Positions 1 through 5,389 of a stretch of 5,389 bases of DNA are shown piece by piece. The notes beneath the pieces were generated by a model that saw nothing but the letters and a program-made list of their open reading frames with translations, did no database searches and had not been told where the DNA came from. The stretch is from Xanthobacteraceae bacterium (GTDB lineage: Bacteria; Pseudomonadota; Alphaproteobacteria; Rhizobiales; Xanthobacteraceae): contig JASHRR010001512.1 in NCBI GenBank assembly GCA_030037185.1, forward strand, positions 1 through 5,389, given 5' to 3'. Numbering within the stretch: position 1 is the first letter of the stretch; every line of letters begins with the position of its first letter. Both the position numbers and the translations under genes were made by a program.

Positions 1-532
1 GTTGCCCAAAAGCCATCGATGGGGCCGCTCTCCAGCGCTTTTGGCTGCCGTCACGCCGGTGTTGACCTTCAGCTCAAGCCATCCCGGGATCGGCGCGATC
101 GCGATGCCCCGGCGGGCGGGATCCAGCCCGGCCTTGATGAGCAGCCCCCGCGGCCCAAGCTCGACCCACGGCGCAGCGCCGATGGCCCCGAAGGCACGGC
201 AGATCGCCACGCTTGGCGCCGAGATGCGCGCGCATCACTGGGAACCAGCACATGCCTTGCGCCTGCCCGCAGACCAGCTTCACGTCGCGCCACGGGCGGG
301 ACACCGCAAGAGCGGCGTGCGCTTCGGCAGCGACGACGTCGACTTCGCAATTCTCTAGCCCAACTTAGGCGATTGGACGCCTGATAGGCCTTGTCGGCCG
401 GCAGATCGGAACGAGCTCCGCGTCCAATCCTTCGGCGTGCAGAATTCCCAATTCGCAGGCCGCAAAGGCCAGAAAGTAGGAATTGGAAATAAGGTCGGGC
501 ATGGCGATCTTGATCGGCATCGGCCAGCTCAC
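1..532 (-). pseudogene. Broken ABC transporter substrate-binding protein (NMT1/THI5-like), 3' end beyond window
   Basis: This is the remnant of a second periplasmic-binding-protein-type gene, recognised by joining three reading frames on the minus strand. It begins with MPIKIAMPDLISNSYF (ATG at 520; a GTG at 532 is in the same frame) and continues through ELGILHAEGLDAELVPI. After a shift near 400 the frame reads PADKAYQA. After another between about 395 and 358 it reads CEVDVVAAEAHAALAV and KLVCGQAQGMCWFPVMRAHL. After a shift near 195 it reads GAIGAAPWVELG and LKVNTGVTAAK, and after one near 42 it reads ALESGPIDGFWA at the left edge. Each piece matches in order what I recall of a NitT/TauT-type binding protein of about 330 residues, so the protein order is kept and only the frame is lost. 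In-frame stops such as the TAA at 367-365 end every version early. No signal peptide is visible ahead of MPIKIAMPD. It starts about 65 bp after the intact binding-protein gene, so it was probably the next gene of the same operon. The family is fairly sure; the substrate is unknown. Confidence 0.82.
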
Positions 533-597
533 GAGCGCTCGAGATTGCTGACCGCCGATGTCTTCTACCAGCCCTTCCGAAATGACGGGACGACGGA

Positions 598-1686
598 TTA
601 TCCCACCGACGACGGCAACTCCTGCCTCACGCGTGCTTCGACCTTCGTCCATTGGTCTGGGGTGAGTGTCACCGCTCCGGCAAATTGATCCGTGTAGAGT
701 TGGTCGGCCGGCGGAACATCCCTGATCCCCATGTAGGTGACGACGGATTGCCTAGTGATATCGGCAAGTGCCGGATCGATGTGACCGAGCCCGCGTTGCC
801 TGAAAGAGTCGACGAAGCCAAGCGAGGTGCCCACCTCCTGCCCATAGAATAAGACCTCGCGCGTAGCAGGAGCGCCGCCCTGAAATTCCTTCAGACTGTC
901 GACGTGGATATCGATCGACCTTTCCGGATTGAGGTAGACGAACTTGAGCCCTTCCAGCAGGCCGTCGACGAAGTCCTTGCACACTTCCGGCCGCCGCGCG
1001 ACCGTCTCGCGTTTGCAGGCGGCCACAATGCTGCACGATTTGACGCCGTAATCCGCATAGAACATCGCGTTGATGGCGATATGATTGGTCCAATAGGTCG
1101 GTGCAATGCTGCCGAAGAAATTGCCGACGACTTTGATCTGCTTGACGGCGGCGGCCCGCATCAGGCTCGCTGCGTCCATACTGACGATATTCACTTTGCT
1201 GGCGTCGATGCCGGTCGCCTTCACGAAAGCCGGCCACAGCGCATATTCGCCGCCGCCGACTTCGAAGCCGATAGATTGACCTTCAAGCTCCTTCGGCTGG
1301 GTGATATTCAATTCCTTGAGCGAGAAGATGCCGATGGGTGAGCGAGGCCAAATGGCCGCGATTGCGACGAGATCCAAACCGCGGCCGACGCAACCCGCCT
1401 GCACGGCCATATCAAGGAGCCCGAAGTCGTATTGGCCCTGGTCGACCGGAACGCAGACCTTGGTCGAGCCGAAGCCGCGGTCGATGGTGACATCGAGACC
1501 GCGCTTGTCCCAGTAACCGAGCTTCTTGGCGACGAATGTGAAGCTGTAGGTGCCGAGAGGCAACCACGGGAGCGTCAGCTTGATCGGAGTGGCGGCGCGA
1601 ACGATCGCCGGCGCGGAGACCCCGAGTGCGCTGCTAGTTCCGGCGAGGCCTGCCAATTTGAGAAAAGAACGCCGATGGAGTGTCAT
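598..1686 (-). CDS. Tat-exported ABC transporter substrate-binding protein, NitT/TauT (SsuA/NMT1-like) family
   Basis: This is an intact 362-residue protein that would capture a small solute in the periplasm and deliver it to the permease and ATPase encoded at 3263-4826. The N-terminus is a classic twin-arginine signal: HRRSFLKLAG at residues 4-13, a hydrophobic stretch to about 28, and a likely cleavage after VRA (residue 31), leaving a mature protein of about 331 residues. The mature part opens with PIKLTLPWLPLGTYSFTFVA, KKLGYWDKRGLDVTID and then VPVDQGQYDFGLLD, the usual lobe-1 layout of NMT1/THI5-like binding proteins. The ATG at 1686 is chosen over an in-frame ATG at 1740 because it puts the twin arginines at residues 5-6 and has a GGAG eight bases upstream. 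The gene lies between two pseudogenes yet shows no frameshift or internal stop. It is separated from its permease by the broken DUF1989 gene and an IS remnant, so how it is now transcribed is unclear. Transport class is confident; the ligand (sulfonate, nitrate, pyrimidine, amidine or other) cannot be told. Confidence 0.93.
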   Translation of the reverse strand: MTLHRRSFLKLAGLAGTSSALGVSAPAIVRAATPIKLTLPWLPLGTYSFTFVAKKLGYWDKRGLDVTIDRGFGSTKVCVPVDQGQYDFGLLDMAVQAGCVGRGLDLVAIAAIWPRSPIGIFSLKELNITQPKELEGQSIGFEVGGGEYALWPAFVKATGIDASKVNIVSMDAASLMRAAAVKQIKVVGNFFGSIAPTYWTNHIAINAMFYADYGVKSCSIVAACKRETVARRPEVCKDFVDGLLEGLKFVYLNPERSIDIHVDSLKEFQGGAPATREVLFYGQEVGTSLGFVDSFRQRGLGHIDPALADITRQSVVTYMGIRDVPPADQLYTDQFAGAVTLTPDQWTKVEARVRQELPSSVG

Positions 1687-1693
1687 GTCGCAT

Positions 1694-1699
1694 TCTCCG
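1694..1699 (-). promoter_or_regulatory. Ribosome binding site of the intact binding-protein gene
   Basis: The minus strand reads CGGAGA here, with GGAG ending eight bases before the ATG at 1686-1684. This spacing supports the inner start codon, which places the twin-arginine signal at the N-terminus, over the longer frame beginning at 1740. Confidence 0.75.
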
Positions 1700-1746
1700 T
1701 TGAGGTGCTGTCGACCGAAAGCCTGCAAATTAGTGCTCATGCCCGA

Positions 1747-2284
1747 TCAGTACGGACTGTACTCGCAGATGACGGCCTTCATCGGCTTCAGCCGGAAGGC
1801 ATGCAAGCGTTGTGGATCTGCGGGCAGTTGGATAACGCCGCGATTATGTCCATTTCGGCGGGAAAGTCGATGTGGTCGCTGGCCTTGCTCCTGGGCGCTG
1901 TTGCTGCGGCAGTTCATGTTGATGTTCAAAGGGACAGCGTTCGAGGCAATGCCCCACGACTTCAGCGCTACGGCCAGATTGGTGCGGGAGTTTTCGGTTG
2001 TTCTTCACGCCATAGCGCTTTTCATTGGTGAAGCTCGAGCAGGCCGCAGTCAGCATGTCGTGAACGCCGCACGTGTCGGCGATGATCGTCATCGTCGCGC
2101 GCTTCATCAGAATAGAGCACGTACCCGACACGTGGGAAACCTGCTTGTTAAGATTGATCGTATTCATCAAACAGTTTTTCGGCAGTATTGGCGGCTCACG
2201 ATCTTCCAAATCGACAATGCGCATGGCGGAATGTCCAGCGGGCTCGATCGTCTGCTCACCCAAGATCTTGAATTGCTCTGTCAT
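1747..2284 (-). pseudogene. Broken DUF1989 / urea carboxylase-associated family gene
   Basis: Joining frames on the minus strand gives a nearly complete member of DUF1989, the family that includes the urea carboxylase-associated proteins, some of which are reported to act as carboxyguanidine deiminase subunits. Order of pieces: MTEQFKILGEQTIEPAG and RIVDLE from 2284; AANTAEKLFDEYDQS after a shift near 2195; an in-frame TAA at 2150-2148; then GFPRVGYVLYSDEA; after a shift near 2095, MTIIADTCGVHDMLTAACSS and EKRYGVK; after a shift near 2000, NLAVALKSWGIASNAVPLNI; after a shift between about 1910 and 1880, DHIDFPAEMDIIAALSNCPQ and IHNAC; and after a shift near 1793, LKPMKAVICEYSPY to the TGA at 1749-1747. 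The DTCGxHD...C and SNCPQ cysteine motifs typical of the family are still readable. At least five frame changes and one stop rule out a functional product. The segment between PAG and RIVDLE looks about ten residues short. The IS remnant abuts its start codon. Family assignment is by recalled motifs; the exact reaction is unknown. Confidence 0.83.
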
Positions 2285-2286
2285 TA
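2284..2286. repeat. Target-site duplication, left copy (TTA)
   Basis: TTA lies directly outside the left IS tip, matched by TTA at 3158-3160 outside the right tip. IS1031-group elements of the IS5 family are known for 3-bp TNA duplications, which fits. The base after each copy is also G, so a 4-bp TTAG reading cannot be excluded. The first base of this copy is also the A of the DUF1989 ATG on the minus strand. Confidence 0.65.
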
Positions 2287-2296
2287 GTGTCCGTTT
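2287..2296 (+). repeat. Left terminal inverted repeat of the IS
   Basis: GTGTCCGTTT matches the inverted right tip GAGTCCGTTT at all but the second base. Beyond the tenth base the two ends diverge, partly because of an extra T in the left run of T residues. Confidence 0.75.
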
Positions 2297-2303
2297 TGAA
2301 ACT

Positions 2304-2335
2304 TCTTGAATCGAGTGAATCTGTTGGATTCAAGA
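2304..2335 (+). repeat. Subterminal inverted repeat ahead of the transposase
   Basis: TCTTGAATC at 2304-2312 is perfectly complementary to GATTCAAGA at 2327-2335, leaving a 14-base loop. It sits between the left IS tip and the transposase ribosome binding site (GGAGGG at 2353-2358). Its position would suit a transcript hairpin that damps read-through into the transposase from outside, or a site bound by transposase. The role is inferred; only the repeat itself is seen. Confidence 0.6.
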
Positions 2336-2365
2336 GGCGTGACCTGATTCGCGGAGGGGTCGCCG

Positions 2366-3136
2366 ATGTGGACGCTCGAGAACCGACCGAAATACACTCG
2401 TGACCATCTGGTACCGAGCGACCTCACGAAGGACGAGCGGGTGTTGCACCATTGATTCCGCCATCCAAGCCGGGCGGTGGCAAGCGGCGGACCGACATCC
2501 GAGCGGTCATGAACGCGGTGATGTATTTTTGAGCACTGGTTGCCAATAGAGCTAGCTTCCGAAGAATTTTCCACGTACAGCATGGTCAACCACTGCTTCA
2601 TCTGGTGGTACTGCGATGGCGTGCTGGATCGCATTCACCACGCGCTCTAGGTTGCCTGCCGCGAGAAGGCGGAACGAGAGGCTAGCCCCACGGCCGCCAT
2701 CCTCGATGGCCAAAGCGTGAAAAGCGCCACAAAAAAGGGGCCTGCATCGATCCGCATGGCTATGATGTGGGCAAAACGATCACCGGAAAGAAGCCTCATA
2801 TCCTGGTGGATACATTGGGCCTGTTGCTCCTTGCCGTCGTATATTCCGCCGACATTCAAGACCGCGATCGCGGCCTCTTTCGACAAATTGTTCGCCGACA
2901 GCGCTTATCAGGGGCCGTTATTTGCCAACGGGCTCGCCAAGATCTTGCGGAGACCCAAAACCGAGATCATCAAACGATCCGATCAAGCCAAAGGGTTCGT
3001 GCAGTTAGCCGAGCCTTGGATCATTGAACGAACCATTGCATGGCTCAATCGTTGTCGCCTCTCGCCAAGGACTGGGGAAATCTCAACGAAACTTGCCTTC
3101 AACCGCCTCATGCTGCGAAAGCTTTGTAGCCCTTGA
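2366..3136 (+). pseudogene. Broken IS5-family DDE transposase
   Basis: The frame opens MWTLENRPKYTRDHLVPSDL at an ATG preceded by GGAGGG, but a lost base near 2445 moves the reading to APLIPPSKPGGGKRRTDIRA. A further shift near 2529 gives LSTGCQ followed by two amber stops (2547-2549 and 2553-2555). Reading then returns to the first frame from about 2578, with YCDGVLDRIHHAL and an amber stop at 2648-2650. [10 protein letters not shown] carries the first catalytic Asp. A shift near 2750 gives [12 protein letters not shown] and [14 protein letters not shown] to DRDRGLF. After another shift with an apparent loss of about a dozen codons near 2880, FADSAYQGP keeps the second Asp and ERTIAWLNRC the Glu. 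The tail is again out of frame for part of its length and ends RLMLRKLCSP with TGA at 3134-3136. All three catalytic residues can be found, but never in one frame. The intact protein would be about 270-280 residues in this family. Confidence 0.85.
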
Positions 3137-3147
3137 CGAAGCTCTTG

Positions 3148-3157
3148 AAACGGACTC
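3148..3157 (-). repeat. Right terminal inverted repeat of the IS
   Basis: On the minus strand this reads GAGTCCGTTT, nine of ten bases identical to the left tip at 2287-2296. It starts twelve bases after the transposase stop codon, a usual arrangement for compact IS5-family elements. Confidence 0.75.
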
Positions 3158-3160
3158 TTA
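3158..3160. repeat. Target-site duplication, right copy (TTA)
   Basis: This is the second copy of the TTA that borders the left end at 2284-2286. Removing the IS and one copy joins the bases after 3160 directly to the start of the DUF1989 gene. Confidence 0.65.
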
Positions 3161-3161
3161 G

Positions 3162-3262
3162 GAATATCCCCGGCCTATCGGGTAGATTATCGACCGGCTG
3201 CGGCTGTCGTAAAGGCCAAAAGGAGCCGCGTTGCAACAGAGCGGGCGGTGCGCGATGCGGCG
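3162..3262. other. Short spacer between IS and permease gene, no gene seen
   Basis: About 100 bases between the right IS flank and the permease stop codon. No open frame with a recognisable product, no strong promoter pair and no GC-hairpin followed by a T run were found on either strand. A weak imperfect stem around 3170-3197 is present. In the reconstructed operon this was the gap between the permease and DUF1989 genes. Confidence 0.5.
3167..3171 (-). promoter_or_regulatory. Stranded Shine-Dalgarno-like site of the DUF1989 gene
   Basis: The minus strand reads GGGGA here. If the IS and one TTA copy are removed, this lies eight bases before the DUF1989 ATG (spacer TATTCCTA). The insertion therefore probably cut the gene off from its ribosome binding site. 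This is a reconstruction, not something present in the current arrangement. Confidence 0.45.
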
Positions 3263-4054
3263 TCATCCGCCGGCGCTGCCGCTGATATCGCTCGACTGCT
3301 GCCAGTAGACCGCTCGCCGCTCGGCCAGGGCGATCAGTCCGTAGAGCACGAGACCGGCAATACTGAGCACCGCAATCGATGCCATCATCAGCGGCGTGTC
3401 GAGCAGCCCGCTGGCAAGCTTTATGAGGTAGCCGATGCCCTGTTGGGAGGCGACGAATTCGGAAACAATCACGCCGATAATCGCCAGCGTGATTGAGATC
3501 TTCATCCCGCCGAAAATGTGCGGCAGAGCATTGGGCATCCGGATCTTCCAGAATACCTGCCAGGGCGACGCCATGAAGGTTCGCGCCATAAGGTGGATAT
3601 CCTCGTCAATGGACTGGAATCCGAGCGCGGAATTGACGGTCATGGGAAAGAAAGCGATTAGAAAGGCGAGCAACAAGCAGGACACCGTACCGGTCCCGAA
3701 CCAAACGATGAAGAGGGGCGCGATGGAGATTTTCGGCACGACCTGGGAAACGACGATGATCGGATAAAAGCCCCGCCGCAGGAACGAGGAATAGGTAATC
3801 AGCACCGCAACCAGTATACCGCCGACGACCGACAGAGCGAATGCGGTTACAGTAAGGTAAAGGGAGGGCCAGAGATTAGTCATGAGCAGATCGCGACGCT
3901 CGATGACTGTCCCAAGGATGCGCGATGGCGATGGCAGAATGATGTTGCGAACGCCAAGCCAGCGAACGATCAGTTCCCATCCGGCGAACATCGCCAGGCT
4001 CACTGCGACCGGCCAAGCAAGATCGATAAGCTTCTTTCGTGCGTTACTGAGCAT
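3263..4054 (-). CDS. ABC transporter permease, NitT/TauT (SsuC/TauC-like) family
   Basis: This 263-residue inner-membrane protein forms the channel through which the bound solute passes, probably as a homodimer with the ATPase encoded just upstream. Six hydrophobic segments can be placed at roughly residues 11-32, 62-86, 97-118, 123-143, 183-205 and 221-243. The LPSPSRI stretch at 40-46 and the cytoplasmic loop MARTFMASPWQVF...MPNALP at about 156-178 are typical of SsuC/TauC relatives. The loop is a weak version of the EAA motif: the usual EAA reads LMA and the following conserved Gly is Met. The start at 4054 is chosen over an upstream in-frame ATG at 4162 because it gives the normal length for the family, has AAGG six bases ahead, and leaves only an 11-bp overlap with the ATPase gene. 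The overlap suggests translational coupling. The gene is intact, unlike the DUF1989 gene beyond the IS. Family call is strong; substrate unknown. Confidence 0.93.
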   Translation of the reverse strand: MLSNARKKLIDLAWPVAVSLAMFAGWELIVRWLGVRNIILPSPSRILGTVIERRDLLMTNLWPSLYLTVTAFALSVVGGILVAVLITYSSFLRRGFYPIIVVSQVVPKISIAPLFIVWFGTGTVSCLLLAFLIAFFPMTVNSALGFQSIDEDIHLMARTFMASPWQVFWKIRMPNALPHIFGGMKISITLAIIGVIVSEFVASQQGIGYLIKLASGLLDTPLMMASIAVLSIAGLVLYGLIALAERRAVYWQQSSDISGSAGG

Positions 4055-4826
4055 GGCTGGCCTTGATGGCTTTGCGCAGCTCGCGGACGTAGGAGTTGAA
4101 TGGCGCGCTCTCCATGATCCCGATGTCGCGCGGCCGCGGGAGATCGATCTTGACTTCCTCAATAACGGTTGCCGGGCGCTGGCCCATGACGATCACACGA
4201 TCGGACAGGAATGCGGCCTCACGGATACTGTGGGTCACGAAGAGCACGGTCTTGCGGTTGGCCTGCCAGATGTATGACAGCTCCAAGCCCATTTCGTCGC
4301 GCGTGATCGCGTCCAACGCGCTGAACGGCTCGTCCATGAGGAGTATGCCGGGGTCGTGGATGAGAGCGCGGCAAATCGATACGCGCTGGCGCATGCCGCC
4401 GGACAGATGACGCGGCAGATGACGGGCAAAGTCGTCTATTTTCGCCATCGCCAGCAGTTGCATCGCGCGTTCGCTGTATTTGGCGCGCGGCTCCCTGCGC
4501 AGTTCGACCGGGAACAGCACATTGTCAATAACAGTGCGCCACGCCAGCAGCACAGGCTGCTGAAATACTACCCCGATATCCGGCCGCGGACCGGAGACGG
4601 GGATGTCGTTGATCGAAATCTCTCCTGCGGACTTGTTGACCACACCCGCAACCATCATCAGCAGCGTGCTCTTTCCGCACCCGCTCGGGCCGAGAATGCT
4701 TACGAACTCATTGGCGGTGACATCGAGCGACACATTCCGGATCGCCTCAAGGGCGCCGTAGAGTTTGCGCACATTTTTGATGCGCAAAACGAGCGAGGGC
4801 GCCTTGATGGACTGCATCTCAGTCAC
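4044..4826 (-). CDS. ABC transporter ATP-binding protein, NitT/TauT (SsuB/TauB-like) family
   Basis: This 260-residue cytoplasmic ATPase powers uptake through the adjacent permease. All nucleotide-binding-domain motifs are present: Walker A GPSGCGKST at 46-54, Q-loop VFQQP at 87-91, signature LSGGMRQR at 141-148, Walker B ILLMDEP at 161-167 with catalytic Glu166, D-loop SALD at 169-172, and switch His199 in VTHS. The C-terminal stretch RPATVIEEVKIDLPRPRD is typical of the nitrate/sulfonate/taurine importer ATPases. The reading frame starts with GTG at 4826, overlapping the stop of the hydroxylase gene as GTGA. An ATG three codons in (4817) is an alternative, but the GTG fits translational coupling better. 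It overlaps the permease gene by 11 bp at its other end. No lesion is visible. It could serve either of the two binding proteins downstream. Confidence 0.96.
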   Translation of the reverse strand: MTEMQSIKAPSLVLRIKNVRKLYGALEAIRNVSLDVTANEFVSILGPSGCGKSTLLMMVAGVVNKSAGEISINDIPVSGPRPDIGVVFQQPVLLAWRTVIDNVLFPVELRREPRAKYSERAMQLLAMAKIDDFARHLPRHLSGGMRQRVSICRALIHDPGILLMDEPFSALDAITRDEMGLELSYIWQANRKTVLFVTHSIREAAFLSDRVIVMGQRPATVIEEVKIDLPRPRDIGIMESAPFNSYVRELRKAIKASHAQ

Positions 4827-5389
4827 GCCGGGGCCGCCTTTTGCGTGGCGCCCTCAATGGCGGCAACGATACGCTGCGGCGTTAACGGTAGATCGTGTAT
4901 CTCGATCTGAAACGGGCGAAGAGCGTCGTTAACCGCCGAAACAATGGCGGCGGGTGGCCCGACCGCTCCGCCTTCGCCAAGTCCCTTGACGCCGAATTCC
5001 GTATAGGGCGACGGAGTAATCATGTGCTGCACCTTGATCTCCGGCACCTCCGTGGCGCTCGGCAACAGGTAGTCCTGCAAGGTGGTGGCGAGCGGCTGGC
5101 CACGTGCGTCGAAGGGTGTGGCCTCGTAAAGGCAAGTCCCGATACCTTGCGCCGTTCCGCCACGAATCTGCCCGTCGACAATCATCGGATTGACCAGCGT
5201 GCCGCCGTCTTCGACGACGACATAATCCAGAATCTCGATCGCCCCGGTTGAAGGGTCGATCGCGACGACGGCCGCATGCGCCGCATAGGTGAACGTGCCG
5301 CTGTCGCGAGCCGCGCGATATCCGGCGGTCACCTCCAGCCCCCCGGTATCGATCTCCGGCGGCAGCATCTGCGGCTGCAAATACCAGGC
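4823..5389 (-). CDS. Xanthine dehydrogenase / aldehyde oxidase family molybdenum-binding subunit, C-terminal part
   Basis: Only the last 188 residues lie in the window; the frame is open to the right edge, and the full large subunit of this family is usually 700-800 residues. Such proteins hold the molybdopterin cofactor and hydroxylate aldehydes, purines, N-heterocycles or CO, using water as the oxygen source, normally together with FAD and 2Fe-2S partners. Visible signatures, counted from the edge: VVVEDGGTLVNP at 57-68, GGTAQGIG at 77-84 (cofactor-binding loop), LPSATEVPE at 109-117, and KGLGEGG at 135-141, where Glu139 matches the conserved active-site base of the family. The C-terminus is complete at TGA 4825-4823 and overlaps the ATPase GTG by four bases, so enzyme and importer are one transcription unit. 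The sequence gives no specific substrate; the LGEGG form is shared by many CoxL-like and aromatic-compound hydroxylases. The FAD and Fe-S subunits, if present, lie outside the window. Confidence 0.92.
   Translation of the reverse strand, partial: AWYLQPQMLPPEIDTGGLEVTAGYRAARDSGTFTYAAHAAVVAIDPSTGAIEILDYVVVEDGGTLVNPMIVDGQIRGGTAQGIGTCLYEATPFDARGQPLATTLQDYLLPSATEVPEIKVQHMITPSPYTEFGVKGLGEGGAVGPPAAIVSAVNDALRPFQIEIHDLPLTPQRIVAAIEGATQKAAPA

Larger units (their letters stand above)
2287..3157 (+). mobile_element. Decayed IS5-family insertion sequence (IS1031/IS427-like), about 871 bp
   Basis: Both ends are still recognisable. The left tip reads GTGTCCGTTT (2287-2296) and the right tip, on the opposite strand, GAGTCCGTTT (3157-3148), identical at nine of ten bases, with TTA on each side. 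Between them is a single, heavily frameshifted DDE transposase remnant on the plus strand. The length fits a nearly complete element with a small internal loss near 2880. The element lies opposite to the surrounding operon and separates the transporter core genes from the DUF1989 and binding-protein genes. It cannot move by itself because its transposase is broken. The family call comes from the transposase motifs and tips; the subgroup call rests mainly on the 3-bp duplication and is less sure. Confidence 0.85.

Noticed and set aside
2..384. Open frames of 118 and 121 residues on the plus strand at the left edge
   Set aside because: They are shadows of the broken binding-protein gene on the minus strand, whose recognisable peptides run through this stretch; the plus-strand translations resemble nothing and are rich in Arg, Pro and Ala, as expected for antisense GC-rich DNA.
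1687..1760. Possible promoter for the intact binding-protein gene
   Set aside because: No convincing pair of -35 and -10 boxes at proper spacing was seen; only the ribosome binding site is supported.
1432..2287. Long plus-strand frames of 199 and 245 residues crossing the binding-protein start and the DUF1989 remnant
   Set aside because: They run antisense to a gene with a clear Tat signal and to a gene with DUF1989 motifs, and show no domain of their own. Their length comes from the loss of stops in GC-rich sequence.
2284..2634. Minus-strand frame of 116 residues inside the IS
   Set aside because: It is antisense to the transposase N-terminal region; the plus strand carries the recognisable transposase peptides.
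3170..3197. Imperfect hairpin between the IS and the permease gene as a terminator
   Set aside because: The stem has at least two mismatches and no T run follows on either strand.
3161..3262. Guanidine riboswitch ahead of the DUF1989 gene
   Set aside because: Considered because of the urea carboxylase-associated family link, but the 100-base spacer shows no recognisable conserved riboswitch core or clear paired stems.
4055..4162. Longer permease start at 4162
   Set aside because: The added 36 residues are Arg/Ser-rich, read out of frame through the conserved end of the ATPase gene, and make the protein longer than the family norm.

Overview
The base composition is moderately high in GC. The window carries a Tat-exported NitT/TauT-type binding protein, a xanthine-dehydrogenase-family gene and an IS5-family (IS1031-like) insertion sequence. 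Together these suggest an alphaproteobacterium, most likely a Bradyrhizobium-like member of the Hyphomicrobiales, in an accessory or genomic-island region with many broken genes. This is inference from gene style, not a database match.

Layout, read on the minus strand from the right edge (the direction of transcription): (i) 5389-4823, the C-terminal 188 residues of a molybdenum hydroxylase large subunit, cut by the window edge; (ii) 4826-4044, an intact ABC ATPase; (iii) 4054-3263, an intact ABC permease; (iv) about 100 bp of spacer; (v) 3157-2287, a decayed IS element whose transposase lies on the plus strand, flanked by a TTA duplication; (vi) 2284-1747, a decayed gene of the DUF1989 / urea carboxylase-associated family; (vii) 1686-598, an intact Tat-secreted substrate-binding protein; (viii) 532-1, a decayed second substrate-binding protein that runs off the left edge.

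The original unit was probably one operon: hydroxylase, ATPase, permease, DUF1989 enzyme, binding protein 1, binding protein 2. The first three genes overlap by 4 and 11 bp, so they are probably translationally coupled. The IS landed between the Shine-Dalgarno-like sequence and the start codon of the DUF1989 gene. That gene, the IS transposase and the distal binding protein now each carry several frameshifts, while the transporter core (ATPase, permease, binding protein 1) and the visible part of the hydroxylase stay open.

The likely role of the original operon was uptake of a small nitrogen- or sulfur-containing or heterocyclic compound, followed by hydroxylation and a DUF1989-catalysed step. 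The substrate cannot be read from the sequence. I see no tRNA, rRNA, CRISPR array or convincing terminator. The most useful results are the two pseudogenes and the IS-operon junction, none of which appears as a single open reading frame.
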